Source: Loktanella sp. SALINAS62 (GTDB lineage: Bacteria; Pseudomonadota; Alphaproteobacteria; Rhodobacterales; Rhodobacteraceae). From it: a stretch of 64,000 bases of DNA. Numbering within the stretch: the first letter of the stretch is position 1; the number at the start of each line of letters is the position of its first letter. The stretch lies in contig NZ_JAAFZU010000055.1 in assembly GCF_018263905.1 (NCBI RefSeq), forward strand, positions 323,673 to 387,672. The letters are read 5' to 3'. A model generated the notes under the pieces. It saw only the letters and a program-made list of their open reading frames with translations, did not search any database and was not told where the DNA came from. Position numbers and translations under genes: made by a program. This document shows, one piece after another, positions 46,992 to 56,059 of the stretch.

Positions 46992-48032
46992 TCAGGTTTG
47001 CGCGTCGCCCATCCGTTTGATGTCGCCCACCAGTGCGATGGCTGCCGTCAGCGCCCGCCCGGTCGTTTGCGCCATTTGCGGCAGGACCATCCATTCCAGT
47101 GCCCAGGCAGCACCTGACCGTTCCTGTTCATGCACCATCGCCTGTTGCAACACACCCGCCTGACCCGCGTTATAGCGCGCCAATGTCACCAGCAGTTCCG
47201 CCAGAACAGGGTTCTGCTTATGCGCCATCGCAGACGATCCCCCCCCGCCACTGATCGACACGGCACCGATACCCTGTTGCGCCATCAATGCGATATCCTG
47301 CCCGATCTTGCCGATGCTGCCGGTCATCAGCGCCAGCAGGTTGCCGTAGGCGACGATCCCGCTGCGGTCGGTGTGCCACGGCTGTGCTGTGGTCAATCCC
47401 AGCGCCTGCGCCATATCTGCCGCCACATCGGCGAAATCGCCTGTGCCGACCGGACCCGCCAGCGACAGCCGTTCGGTCTGGGCGCGCGCCAGATCCAACC
47501 GCGCGCGATGATCAATCAGCGGCATCCGCCAGATCCGCACCCGGTCGGCGACCGTGATCGGCAATGCCGCCTGCATCCGGGTCCGCCCCATCAGGTCTGC
47601 GCCACCATCGCGGTCCGACAGCGCGGAAAGCCCATCATTCAGGGCACGCAACCGCGCATCCAGCAGGGTCGTCGTCCCCTGCAAGGTCAGCGCAAGGGCG
47701 GTATCCATCACATCCTGACTGGTGGCGCCTGCGTGGATGGCCGCAGCGGTGTCCCCGGCATCCGCCTTTAGCGCAGCGACAAGCGCCGGAACCGGCAGAC
47801 CGTCACGCGCGCAGCCACCACGCAAGGTGGTTGGGTCCAGCGCCAGCTGGTCAATATGCGTTGCCGCCTGTGCGGCCAGATGGCGGTCAAATCGGCCTGC
47901 CGCCCCCATGGCGCGGCTGAACGCGGATTCAAACGCCAGCATATGCGCCACCTGCGCCTTGGCGGACCACAGGACTGCTAACTCGGGATCGCCGAACAAG
48001 CCGGACAGATAGGGGTGATCGAAAACGTCCAT
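46992..48032 (-). CDS. pcaB: 3-carboxy-cis,cis-muconate cycloisomerase-like lyase
   Basis: Fumarase/aspartase-superfamily protein of 346 residues. It matches PcaB by VFDHPYLSGLFGDPELAVLWS at the start, HAGATSQDVMDTALALTL, GRTRMQAALPITVADRVRIWR and HEQERSGAAWALEWMVLPQM. The superfamily loop normally reads GSSxMPxKxNP; here it is GSSAMAHKQNP, with Ala for the conserved Pro. No other protocatechuate-pathway gene is near. It follows the C45 gene by ten bases, so it is probably the last gene of the decarboxylase operon. Its real reaction may differ; the symbol marks the family. The ATG at 48032 has AAGGA upstream. Confidence 0.8.
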   Translation of the reverse strand: MDVFDHPYLSGLFGDPELAVLWSAKAQVAHMLAFESAFSRAMGAAGRFDRHLAAQAATHIDQLALDPTTLRGGCARDGLPVPALVAALKADAGDTAAAIHAGATSQDVMDTALALTLQGTTTLLDARLRALNDGLSALSDRDGGADLMGRTRMQAALPITVADRVRIWRMPLIDHRARLDLARAQTERLSLAGPVGTGDFADVAADMAQALGLTTAQPWHTDRSGIVAYGNLLALMTGSIGKIGQDIALMAQQGIGAVSISGGGGSSAMAHKQNPVLAELLVTLARYNAGQAGVLQQAMVHEQERSGAAWALEWMVLPQMAQTTGRALTAAIALVGDIKRMGDAQT

Positions 48033-48042
48033 GTCAGATCCT

Positions 48043-49014
48043 TCAGGCGGCACCGGGGACCGTGACGCGACGTCCCCCTTCGACGAATGCGTGCATCGAC
48101 ATCGGCCAGACCGTGCCGGGCCAGCGGACCTCCATCTGGCGCAGACGGGGGCGATAGACGGCGGTATAAAGCGTTCCGAACCCTTTGGAAAAAGCGGTCG
48201 AATATAGCGGCGGTTTCAAGAACGCATCAATGAACGTTTCCTGTGGCTCACGGTGCAGGGTCAGGCGTTGCAACAAAAAGCGTTCACGCTCTACCGTTGC
48301 GGTGAACCGGGCATGGCTGACCCATTCGACGCTTTCCTGATGATTGGTCGCCACGGCATTATGCGTGATCAGCGTGTCACGTCCCGGACCCATCATGGCG
48401 GTCAGATACTGCCGGTTTTCATCCAGCACCGTGACATTATAGCTCATATGCGTGGGGATGCGGGCCAGTGCCGCGCCTGCCTCTGCCGTGGTGGTGCAGG
48501 TTTGCAGGACGTAACGCAGGATCAGCGGCACGCCGAACCCCTGCCCGACCACGTTGCGCCCGCCGAACGTCAGCGAAATCGCAAGACCTGCGTCATTCAC
48601 CCCGTCCACCAGCCCCCATAGCCCGTCGGACACACCCATCACGGTACGCCCACCCCATTTTGTCCGCAGGATCAGGCTGTCGAACGCGCGGCTGTCGTAG
48701 TCATAGTTGCGCACCATGACAGGTTCCGGCCCCTGCCAGATCGCCTGACTGCACCCCGACAAATAAGCGGGCGGATTCCAGAACGACAGGAACCGCGCGG
48801 CTTTGTCACCGCCCCCCGCCAGTTCGCACAGCGTTTCATATAGCGGCAGCAGTTCCGGCATATGCCGCGCCAACTGGCGACGACATTCGGCATAGGTCGG
48901 GCGCGCGTGTTCGCCTTCGCGCATCCACCAGTCCCGGTAGGCGGGCCAGTATTCTGCAAAAAGCCCGGCCCATCGCGGGCCGGGCTGATCTTCTGACAGG
49001 GCACGCCACAGCAT
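48043..49014 (-). CDS. Peptidase C45 family Ntn-hydrolase (acyl-CoA:6-APA acyltransferase-like)
   Basis: A 323-residue protein of the C45 N-terminal-nucleophile family, which includes penicillin acyltransferase and unknown bacterial amidases. The predicted self-cleavage site is Gly87-Cys88 in YLSGCSQAIW, so Cys88 would become the N-terminal nucleophile. PVMVRNYDYD, GLWGLVDGVNDAGLAISLTFGG and ILRYVLQTCTTTAEA are family motifs, as is VTVLDENRQYLTAMMGPGR. No signal peptide, so it acts in the cytoplasm. It is three bases downstream of the ATP-grasp ligase gene, which suggests it processes or breaks that enzyme's amide product. The substrate is unknown. Confidence 0.85.
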   Translation of the reverse strand: MLWRALSEDQPGPRWAGLFAEYWPAYRDWWMREGEHARPTYAECRRQLARHMPELLPLYETLCELAGGGDKAARFLSFWNPPAYLSGCSQAIWQGPEPVMVRNYDYDSRAFDSLILRTKWGGRTVMGVSDGLWGLVDGVNDAGLAISLTFGGRNVVGQGFGVPLILRYVLQTCTTTAEAGAALARIPTHMSYNVTVLDENRQYLTAMMGPGRDTLITHNAVATNHQESVEWVSHARFTATVERERFLLQRLTLHREPQETFIDAFLKPPLYSTAFSKGFGTLYTAVYRPRLRQMEVRWPGTVWPMSMHAFVEGGRRVTVPGAA

Positions 49015-49017
49015 CGT

Positions 49018-50478
49018 TTACATGATCTTGAAAACAGGTTCGGCGAGCGCTGGACCTGCGGCGGCGACGGGCAGTGGTTTGCCGGTCACTTCCTTTTTGA
49101 TGCCGTGAATCCATTTTTTGGCACGTTCGTTGAGCATGAAGTTTTTGGTCATCGAACGTCCGCGCGTCACCAGAATGCCGATGTCGGCACCTTCGTAGCG
49201 GTAATCGCCCGGTTGCAGGATGCGCAAAAAGAAACATTCGTTTTCGGATTCCACGGCGCGGCGGTGGTAATCGAACCGGTCAAATACGACGCGCCCGTCC
49301 TCTGTCATCTTGTAGATGCCAGTTTCCGGCACAGTTTCGCACAGATCGACACTGTCCTGCGTATGCTTGATGACCATCTGGCTCCAGCCGTCGATCATGT
49401 CTGGATCGGACCAGCGCGCGTTCAGTTCGTCGACATCAAGGTTGAACTTCTTGCGGCTGAATTCCAGCAGGTGGAACAGAAACAGCGGCGCGTCCGCATG
49501 GGCAAAGGCCGCGTGGTTCGTCATCGACGACGCACCCGTGATCCGTGGGTTCAATTCGCCCAGCCACAGATCGCCCGTTTTCTTGTCGATCAGGAAATCA
49601 AGCTCGAAGTAGCCGCGATAGCCCTCCTTGCGGAGCTGTTCACCGAATTTGAACGTCAGGTCGCGGGCATGCTGGCGCACCTTGGGCGGAAAGGCGGTCG
49701 CCAGAATTTCGTTGCCGCACCAGCCACCGCGATACGGCGTCAGATCCTTGAAACCGACAAGTTCGGTCATCAGCGGACCAACGATGGTGCCCTGCGATGT
49801 GGCGCAGGCTTCGATCGCGGACCCACGACAGTCGATCCGTTTCATGATCTTGATTTCGCCTTCCCCCACGATTTCATGCTCGTGGCGGCGGAAATCCTCT
49901 TCGGACTTGATAAAGAACGTGGTGTGGCCGCTATCGCCAAAGGCCGATTGCAGCACCAGATCGTGCCCCAGACCGGCCTTTTCGCAGGTGTTGCGCAGGC
50001 CTTCGTAGGATTTGACCTCTGCCAGCGTGTTCGGCACGGACGGCACGCCCGCCTTGTTGCCGATCCGGACCGTTTCGATCTTGTTATCCATCTTCTGGCG
50101 CAGATTTGCCTTTGGGAACCAGACTTCGCCACCCAGCTCTTTTGCCAGACGTTCGGTTTCTTCGTCGAACATCAGGAAAACGAATTTCGGCTTGCCACCA
50201 CGTCGCTTGACGAAGTCGATGACTTCCTTGTGCTGCAACAGGTAGTTGTTGATGTCCTCGATCGACTGGAATTCCGCGTGCGGTTGTTCCGACGGGCAAA
50301 ACACGTTCGGGTGCTTGCCTTCGTAGCAGTCGATATAGGTGATGTATTTGAAATTCTTGACCCATTCGTCCAGCCCCAACAAATTGAAATTGGTGGCCGA
50401 CACGAAATAGACAGGCTCTTCGTTGCGATGGAAGAACCGCCGGATGTCCGAGATATTCTGAAGAACGGCTTTGGGCAT
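49018..50478 (-). CDS. ATP-grasp carboxylate-amine ligase (biotin carboxylase-like)
   Basis: A 486-residue ATP-grasp protein. Residues 1-120 form a pre-grasp domain. VRIGNKAGVPSVPNTLAEV and LVLQSAFGDSGHTTFFIKSEED (nucleotide loop) follow. YFELDFLIDKKTGDLWLGELNPRITG carries metal ligands near Asp294, Glu308 and Asn310. It is often annotated as biotin carboxylase, but it has no biotinyl partner and lacks the biotin-carboxylase signature. A role as an acid-amine (amide-forming) ligase is more likely. It lies 14 bases after the decarboxylase gene and three before the C45 gene. Substrates are unknown; a polyamine or its amino acid is a reasonable guess. Confidence 0.85.
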   Translation of the reverse strand: MPKAVLQNISDIRRFFHRNEEPVYFVSATNFNLLGLDEWVKNFKYITYIDCYEGKHPNVFCPSEQPHAEFQSIEDINNYLLQHKEVIDFVKRRGGKPKFVFLMFDEETERLAKELGGEVWFPKANLRQKMDNKIETVRIGNKAGVPSVPNTLAEVKSYEGLRNTCEKAGLGHDLVLQSAFGDSGHTTFFIKSEEDFRRHEHEIVGEGEIKIMKRIDCRGSAIEACATSQGTIVGPLMTELVGFKDLTPYRGGWCGNEILATAFPPKVRQHARDLTFKFGEQLRKEGYRGYFELDFLIDKKTGDLWLGELNPRITGASSMTNHAAFAHADAPLFLFHLLEFSRKKFNLDVDELNARWSDPDMIDGWSQMVIKHTQDSVDLCETVPETGIYKMTEDGRVVFDRFDYHRRAVESENECFFLRILQPGDYRYEGADIGILVTRGRSMTKNFMLNERAKKWIHGIKKEVTGKPLPVAAAGPALAEPVFKIM

Positions 50479-50492
50479 TTAACTTCCTTTAT

Positions 50493-53282
50493 TTATTCGG
50501 CGGCGGTTTTCGATGCGGATTTCGGCTTTGCCTTGGATTTGAGTTTCGGTGCGGGATCGCCTTTTTTGTCCTGCAGCGCGCGCAGGGCTTCGGGTGTAAA
50601 GATGCGCAGCCCCAGATCGGCGCGATAGCCGTGGATTTCATTCACATCCAACGCCCGCATGAACGCCAGAATTTCACGACTGATGACCTGCCCCGGCACA
50701 AGGATGGGGAACCCCGGTGGGTAGGGAATAATGAAACTGGCGGACACAACTTCGCGCCCTTCTTCCAGCGCGTTGTACAGCGTGCCGTCCAAGTCCATGT
50801 AATCGCACGATTGTTCATCATATGCGAGGTAATAGGCCGACCGGATGTCACCTTCGGAGCTTTGTAGATCGGTGCGAAAGGCGTCGTGGAAACAGCTGAA
50901 GTCGGGCAGCGGCGGATAGTTTTCTGTCAGGTTCGTCACCCGGCGTTCAAATCCCAGCCGTTCCATCTTGCTGGCATCATCCAGCAGATCGTCCAGTGAC
51001 CGGGCGATTTCGACCAGCACCTCGATCAGATAGGCGACCGACGACCGGGTGGTGCCGATATTGGTCATGAACAGGACCGAATTGCGCGACGTCTTGTTGA
51101 TCTGGATGCCGTAGCGATCCATCAGGATCTTGGTCTTGAAGGTATCGCCGTCCCAGCCAGTGCCACCAACGGCCAGCGTGACCCGCGTGGCGTCCAACAC
51201 GAATTCGTCGTTCTGCCAAGCGTCCAGCATATCGACCCAACCGCGTTCCGGGTCGTAATACATTTCGGTCCCGCTTTCACGAAACTCTTCCGGCACCATG
51301 TCCGCGACGGTCAGCACGCGGAAATATTTGGCCAAAAGCGGGTGCGTTGAAATCGCGCGGCGCATTGCCATCGCAGCTTCCAGCTGGCGCTGGACGAATT
51401 CGAAACCTTCCAGTTCGACCTGCCGCCGACCCACGTCCAAAGACGCAATGATCTGGTAGTTCGGCGACGTAGAGGTGTGCGTCATATAGGCTTCGTGAAA
51501 CGCCTGTTCGACCTCGCCTTTGAAATCGCTGTCGTTGACGTGGATCATGCTGCCCTGCCGCAGCGCGGTCAGCGTCTTGTGTGTGGATTGCGTGGTGTAG
51601 ACGCGCACACGTGCATGCGGCGGTGCGATCAGACGGGCATCCAGCAGGTCGTCCTGCGACGCATTGGCCAGCAATTCCTGTTGTGCGGCATAACTACGGG
51701 CGTGCTCTTCGGACCGAAGGCGCACGCGCATCTTGTTGGCGGCGCGCATCCCCGTGCGCTTGCGATAGGTCGGGTTGAACCGGGCAAAGGCAAACCATGC
51801 CTCGTCCCACAGGAAAATCAGGTCCGGCTTGATCGCCAGACATTCTTCCATGACCCGTTCGACATTGTAGACGATCCCATCGAAGGTGCAGTTCGTCAGC
51901 AACAGCATGCGCACGCGGTCCAGCTTGCCCGCCGCCTTGAGCACCAGAAGCTGCTTTTTAATCTCGCGCAGGGGCACAGCCCCGTACATCGAATATTCGT
52001 TCAGCGGATAACTGTCGAGGTAACAGACCTGCGCGCCTGCCAGCACCAGACCGTAATGATGCGACTTGTGACAGTCGCGGTCCACCAGAACGATGTCATC
52101 GGGTTTGATCAGCGCCTGCACCACGATCTTGTTGCAGGTCGATGTGCCGTTGGTGGCGAAAAACGTCTGTTTCGATCCGAATGCCCGGGCCGCGAGTTCC
52201 TGCGCCTCTTTGATTGTGCCGTGCGGTTCCAGAAGGCTGTCCAACCCGCCTGACGTGGCAGAGGTTTCGGCCAGAAAGATATTGGGCCCGTAAAACGCGC
52301 CCATGTCCTGAATCCAGTGCGACCGGGTGATCGACTTGCCCCGGCTGATCGGCATGGCGTGAAACACGCCTGTCGGTTGTTTGGAATATTCCGTCAGTGC
52401 CGTGAAGAACGGCGTTTTATACCGCGCCTGCACACCGCGCAGGATGTTCAGGTGTAATTCGACGAAATCTTCCTGATTGTAGAATACGCGACGGCAAACG
52501 CCCAGATCGGTGCCTGCAATTGCTTCGACCGACCGTTCCGTGACCAGATAGGCGTCCAGTTCCGGGCGCACGTCGTCGATCAGGCGGCACAGGGCCGGGC
52601 CGTAATCTTCGGGGCCAAGGTCGTTCAGATGGTCGATTTCCGCGATTCCACGCAAAAACCGTTCAAGGATCGGATGGTCCTGCTTAGTGCGCAGCGTCAC
52701 ACCCGGGCGCACGACGATGGCTTGGATGTTGTGATTGAACAGGACCGCGATCAGCGCGTCTTCGACCGATGGGACAACCACCGCTTCGTAGATGAACGCG
52801 TCTTCGGCGCGGCGCATCGAATGCACATTGGCTTTCAGCCAGCGTTCCTGCTGCTCGTTCACCTCGTCCACGATCAGCACTTCGAAATAGGGCTTTGTCA
52901 TGGCCCGCATTTCGGGGCTGAGCATCGCTTCGTCGTCGTGTTCTTCGCGGTCGGCGGTATCGGCCTGATCCAGCGGGATGTGGCGCCTGCGGTATGCGCC
53001 GGTTGTCAGCGCGCGTGCGACCCGGTGCACAGCGAACGCCAGCTCGGCAAAGCTGTTGTGGTTGAACTGGCGGCGCATGTAGTCAAAATCCTGCATGCCC
53101 GGGAACGCCCAGTATGGTTCGATTTCGGCCAGTTGCGAGAAAAGCTCGTCCGCGCGGCTGCGTAGGTTGGGTGAAATCTTGGCCGGCGCTTCTCTGGACA
53201 GTTGTGCGGTGACATCGCGGAGCGCGCTCCATCGGTCCGACCGCAACTGGGTTGCAGAGTAGTACTCGGTGACTGAATTCAT
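50493..53282 (-). CDS. Orn/Lys/Arg decarboxylase family protein, large form
   Basis: A 929-residue PLP-dependent basic amino acid decarboxylase. Residues 1-130 are an extra N-terminal helical region, and 131-200 a receiver-like wing domain (FEVLIVDEVNEQQERWL). The PLP core starts near 285 with TSATSGGLDSLLEPHG, FFATNGTSTCNKIVVQA, DRDCHKSHHYG (His405 stacks on the cofactor) and FLWDEAW (Asp493). STHKT has the Schiff-base Lys569. A long insertion (about 500-560, Arg-rich) separates the last two, and a basic tail (KLKSKAKPKSASK) ends the protein. E. coli LdcI and AdiA have 715-755 residues. Whether it acts on arginine, lysine or ornithine cannot be read from sequence. Confidence 0.93.
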   Translation of the reverse strand: MNSVTEYYSATQLRSDRWSALRDVTAQLSREAPAKISPNLRSRADELFSQLAEIEPYWAFPGMQDFDYMRRQFNHNSFAELAFAVHRVARALTTGAYRRRHIPLDQADTADREEHDDEAMLSPEMRAMTKPYFEVLIVDEVNEQQERWLKANVHSMRRAEDAFIYEAVVVPSVEDALIAVLFNHNIQAIVVRPGVTLRTKQDHPILERFLRGIAEIDHLNDLGPEDYGPALCRLIDDVRPELDAYLVTERSVEAIAGTDLGVCRRVFYNQEDFVELHLNILRGVQARYKTPFFTALTEYSKQPTGVFHAMPISRGKSITRSHWIQDMGAFYGPNIFLAETSATSGGLDSLLEPHGTIKEAQELAARAFGSKQTFFATNGTSTCNKIVVQALIKPDDIVLVDRDCHKSHHYGLVLAGAQVCYLDSYPLNEYSMYGAVPLREIKKQLLVLKAAGKLDRVRMLLLTNCTFDGIVYNVERVMEECLAIKPDLIFLWDEAWFAFARFNPTYRKRTGMRAANKMRVRLRSEEHARSYAAQQELLANASQDDLLDARLIAPPHARVRVYTTQSTHKTLTALRQGSMIHVNDSDFKGEVEQAFHEAYMTHTSTSPNYQIIASLDVGRRQVELEGFEFVQRQLEAAMAMRRAISTHPLLAKYFRVLTVADMVPEEFRESGTEMYYDPERGWVDMLDAWQNDEFVLDATRVTLAVGGTGWDGDTFKTKILMDRYGIQINKTSRNSVLFMTNIGTTRSSVAYLIEVLVEIARSLDDLLDDASKMERLGFERRVTNLTENYPPLPDFSCFHDAFRTDLQSSEGDIRSAYYLAYDEQSCDYMDLDGTLYNALEEGREVVSASFIIPYPPGFPILVPGQVISREILAFMRALDVNEIHGYRADLGLRIFTPEALRALQDKKGDPAPKLKSKAKPKSASKTAAE

Positions 53283-53355
53283 CCGTTTATCCTCGTCCTT
53301 TTGGGTGCGGGACGCCGATCTGTGGCGCTGCCGACGTTTCGGCAGCGCATCGCCG

Positions 53356-54330
53356 CTACTGGTTCTTTATACCTTGATGCAGGTAACCGCCCCCTGCAAC
53401 ACCTAGCGCGGGGGTATCTAATTCAAGCGGCACGTCCGCTTCACTTACAGGATCGACATGCAGACCCGCACGTGTGCCCTGATGCGGAATTTCAAGTGGT
53501 CCCAATGTTTTAAGAAAATCATCGCGGCCTGACGTACGATCATACACATCGAAATCGACATCGCGGTCGCGGAACGATTTAAGCACCTGTCCCAGACCCT
53601 TCATCCCGGTTTCACGCTGGCGGCGAACCATGTCCAGATCAACCTCGATCGGGAACATGTCTTCCTGACCGCCCGACTGGTGCAGCACCATGGATGTCGG
53701 ATCGACCACGCAGGATTTCCCGATCCCGCCCGACCCCAAACCGTTCACATCGATGACGTAGCATTGGAACTGCGCGGCCGTGGCGCGCGCAATGGCCAGT
53801 TCCGCATCGCGGTCGGTGGTGCCGGTCAGGACCGGATGCAGCAGCACCTCGACCCCTTGGGATGTCAGTTGGCGTGTCGTTTCGGGGAACCACATATCGT
53901 AACAGATCGACAAACCGAAACGTCCGACATCCGGCACGTCGAACACGCAAAATTCGGTGCCAGCAGCAATTCCGGCTTCGTAAGGGCGGAACGGGAACAT
54001 CTTTGCATATTGCCGGATGACGTTGCCATCGGGGTCGATCACATAAGATGTGTTCAGAATGCGCCCGTCTTCCTGGCGGATGAACATCGAACCGGGGATC
54101 AACCAGACGCGATGACGGCGCGCAGCTTCGCAGAACCGGGACAGCGTGTCATTCTGGGGCGGCAACGCAAATTTATCCAGCGGGCCATAGGGCGCCAATT
54201 CGGAAAACAGGACCATCTGGGTCCACGGAAAGCGGGCCATCAGAACATCAAGGCGCTGGATCATACCTTCGATATTGGGTTGCAGGGCCTGCACGTACAT
54301 CTGCACGCCAGCGATTGCGAAAGGGGTCAT
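53356..54330 (-). CDS. Carbon-nitrogen hydrolase (nitrilase superfamily)
   Basis: A 324-residue cytoplasmic amidohydrolase with the full triad: Glu44 in LFSELAP, Lys110 in YAKMFPFRPYE and Cys143 in SICYDMWFPE. After the core (about 265 residues) comes a C-terminal extension of some 60 residues not seen in the standard enzyme. It ends in an Ala/Gly-rich stretch (ALGVAGGGYLHQG). Family members hydrolyse N-carbamoylputrescine, omega-amides or other amides. Placed 73 bases before the decarboxylase gene on the same strand, it probably starts the operon. A role in cleaving an amide or ureido derivative of the decarboxylation product is inferred. Confidence 0.88.
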   Translation of the reverse strand: MTPFAIAGVQMYVQALQPNIEGMIQRLDVLMARFPWTQMVLFSELAPYGPLDKFALPPQNDTLSRFCEAARRHRVWLIPGSMFIRQEDGRILNTSYVIDPDGNVIRQYAKMFPFRPYEAGIAAGTEFCVFDVPDVGRFGLSICYDMWFPETTRQLTSQGVEVLLHPVLTGTTDRDAELAIARATAAQFQCYVIDVNGLGSGGIGKSCVVDPTSMVLHQSGGQEDMFPIEVDLDMVRRQRETGMKGLGQVLKSFRDRDVDFDVYDRTSGRDDFLKTLGPLEIPHQGTRAGLHVDPVSEADVPLELDTPALGVAGGGYLHQGIKNQ

Positions 54331-54502
54331 GTCGATATCTCTTTGATTGCGCGGGATGCGCTTGAGGCCGATCTTAACCGGACAAACCCAGAACTTAAAC
54401 CGGATAGCGCGTGATCACGGGATAATGCACCCGCGTTACAACCCAAACAGGCGATAGGGGCAGGTCTTTTGACCCGCCCCACATGCCATTCAGCCTGTCG
54501 CG
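54331..54502 (-). promoter_or_regulatory. Likely promoter region of the nitrilase-decarboxylase operon
   Basis: 172 bases between the transaminase stop and the nitrilase start, on the same strand. It is the only sizeable gap upstream of the five-gene run and probably holds its promoter. I see no confident hexamers or operator. Confidence 0.35.
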
Positions 54503-55903
54503 TCAGGCGTGCTGCTCGGCCACGGCGGCCTGAAGCGCTGCTTCGAAAATGGCCAGACCTTCTTCGATGATTGCGTCGGACGCGGTCAGCGGCACCATGA
54601 TCCGCAGGGCATTGCCATGCAGGCCACAGGACAGCAGCAGCAGGCCGCGGTCCAGCGCGTGCGCCACCACGCGTTTTGTCAGGTCCGCATCCGGTGTGGC
54701 GGTGGCAAAGTCGGTGACGAATTCCACCGCGACCATGCCGCCCAGACCACGGATGTCCCACATCCGGTAAGGTGCGGATCGTGCGCCGATTTCCGCGAAC
54801 TTCACTTTGAAGTGATCGCCCAGTGCCGTGGAACGTTCCAACAGGCCTTCTTCTGCGATCACGTCGATGGCGGCCAGTGCGGCGGCACAGGCCACCGGGT
54901 TCCCGCCATAGGTGCCACCCAGACCACCGGGGATCATGGCGTCCATCACCTCTGCCCGGCCAATGACACCGGCCAGCGGGTAACCGCCCGCCAGTGATTT
55001 TGCCACGGTGATCAGGTCAGGCACGACGCCGGAATGTTCAATGGCGAACCATTTGCCGGTCCGGCCAAAGCCCGCCTGGATTTCATCCGCGATCAACATG
55101 ATACCGTGCTGGTCGCACAGCGCCCGCAGCGCCTGCATCATTTCAAATGGCACGGGGGTATAACCGCCCTCGCCCAGCACGGGTTCGATGATGATGGCAG
55201 CGATCCGTTCGGGCTGTGCGTCGGTCAGCATCAGGTTGCGCAGTCCGGTCAGTGCGTCCTGCACACTGATGCCGTCACGCTGCGACGGGAACGGCGCGCG
55301 GTAGATGTCGGACGGGAACGGGCCCACGTCTTTTTTGTAGGGGCTGATCTTGCCGGTCATGCCCAGTGTCAGCAACGTGCGGCCGTGATAACCGCCGGTA
55401 AAGGCGATGATACCAGGACGGCCTGTTGCGGCGCGCGCAATTTTGACGGCGTTTTCCACGGCTTCGGCGCCGGTCGTGACCAGCAGCGTCTTTTTGGCAT
55501 GGTCGCCCGGCGCCAGTTCGTTCAGACGTTCCGCCAGTTCGATGTAGGGCGCGTAGGGCATCACCTGAAAAGAGGTGTGGGTATAAAGATCTTCCTGCGC
55601 CTTGGCGGCTGCGACCACGCGTGGATGACGGTGGCCGGTGTTCAGCACCGCGATCCCGCCGACAAAGTCGACATAACGATTGCCTTCGACGTCCCAGACT
55701 TCGGCGTTTTCGGCAAAGCTGGCGAACACCGGTGCTGCGGATGCGACACCGCGCGGCACGGCGGCCTGACGGCGTTTTAAAAGCTCTGCGTTCGACTGCG
55801 CTTCGAACGGCATATCGCGCACCACCTTCAGGTCGGTGCGGGCCGTCGATGATGTGTTGGCGGTTTTCTTTGGGGTCTTCGTCGTCTGTTTTTTCTGTGC
55901 CAT
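54503..55903 (-). CDS. gabT: 4-aminobutyrate-type aminotransferase (GabT-like, class III)
   Basis: PLP-dependent omega-aminotransferase of 466 residues. The class III core includes VDFVGGIAVLNTGHRHPRVV, LLVTTGAEAVENAVKIARAATGRPG and FTGGYHGRTLLTLGMTGK. IIEPVLGEGGYTP, IADEIQAGFGRTG (Asp273) and LITVAKSLAGGYPLAGVIG (PLP Lys302) complete it. It best fits GabT, or a putrescine/5-aminovalerate relative. An extra 30-residue N-terminal tail is rich in Lys, Thr, Ala and Gln (AQKKQTTKTPKKTANTSS). The ATG at 55903 follows GAAGGA. It is divergent from a PuuR-like regulator gene. Confidence 0.93.
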   Translation of the reverse strand: MAQKKQTTKTPKKTANTSSTARTDLKVVRDMPFEAQSNAELLKRRQAAVPRGVASAAPVFASFAENAEVWDVEGNRYVDFVGGIAVLNTGHRHPRVVAAAKAQEDLYTHTSFQVMPYAPYIELAERLNELAPGDHAKKTLLVTTGAEAVENAVKIARAATGRPGIIAFTGGYHGRTLLTLGMTGKISPYKKDVGPFPSDIYRAPFPSQRDGISVQDALTGLRNLMLTDAQPERIAAIIIEPVLGEGGYTPVPFEMMQALRALCDQHGIMLIADEIQAGFGRTGKWFAIEHSGVVPDLITVAKSLAGGYPLAGVIGRAEVMDAMIPGGLGGTYGGNPVACAAALAAIDVIAEEGLLERSTALGDHFKVKFAEIGARSAPYRMWDIRGLGGMVAVEFVTDFATATPDADLTKRVVAHALDRGLLLLSCGLHGNALRIMVPLTASDAIIEEGLAIFEAALQAAVAEQHA

Positions 55904-55956
55904 GCGACAGTCCTTCCGCAAGCGAGAGAGGTGAGCGTTGAATATCAGTGACGCCT

Positions 55957-55975
55957 GTTGATTATTCTTGTCAAC
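55957..55975. promoter_or_regulatory. Candidate operator between gabT and the PuuR-like regulator
   Basis: GTTGA-N9-TCAAC is an inverted repeat in the 156-base divergent region. On the minus strand it overlaps TTGACA, a good -35 box for gabT. It could be the binding site of the adjacent XRE-cupin regulator. Confidence 0.35.
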
Positions 55976-56059
55976 GCAATTCAGAGGGTCTGCGTTCCCG
56001 CTTGTTTTCCGGTGTCGTTTGCAGTCTTTGAGGTGTCGGAAATATCGGGATTTGCAGGC

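Noticed and set aside
49018-50478. Biotin carboxylase subunit of an acyl-CoA carboxylase
   Set aside because: It lacks the biotin-carboxylase signatures that are clear in the pyruvate carboxylase of this window, and no biotinyl or carboxyltransferase partner is near.
49105-50628. A 507-codon plus-strand open frame
   Set aside because: It is antisense to the ATP-grasp ligase gene, which has clear family motifs. The antisense frame stays open because of high GC.
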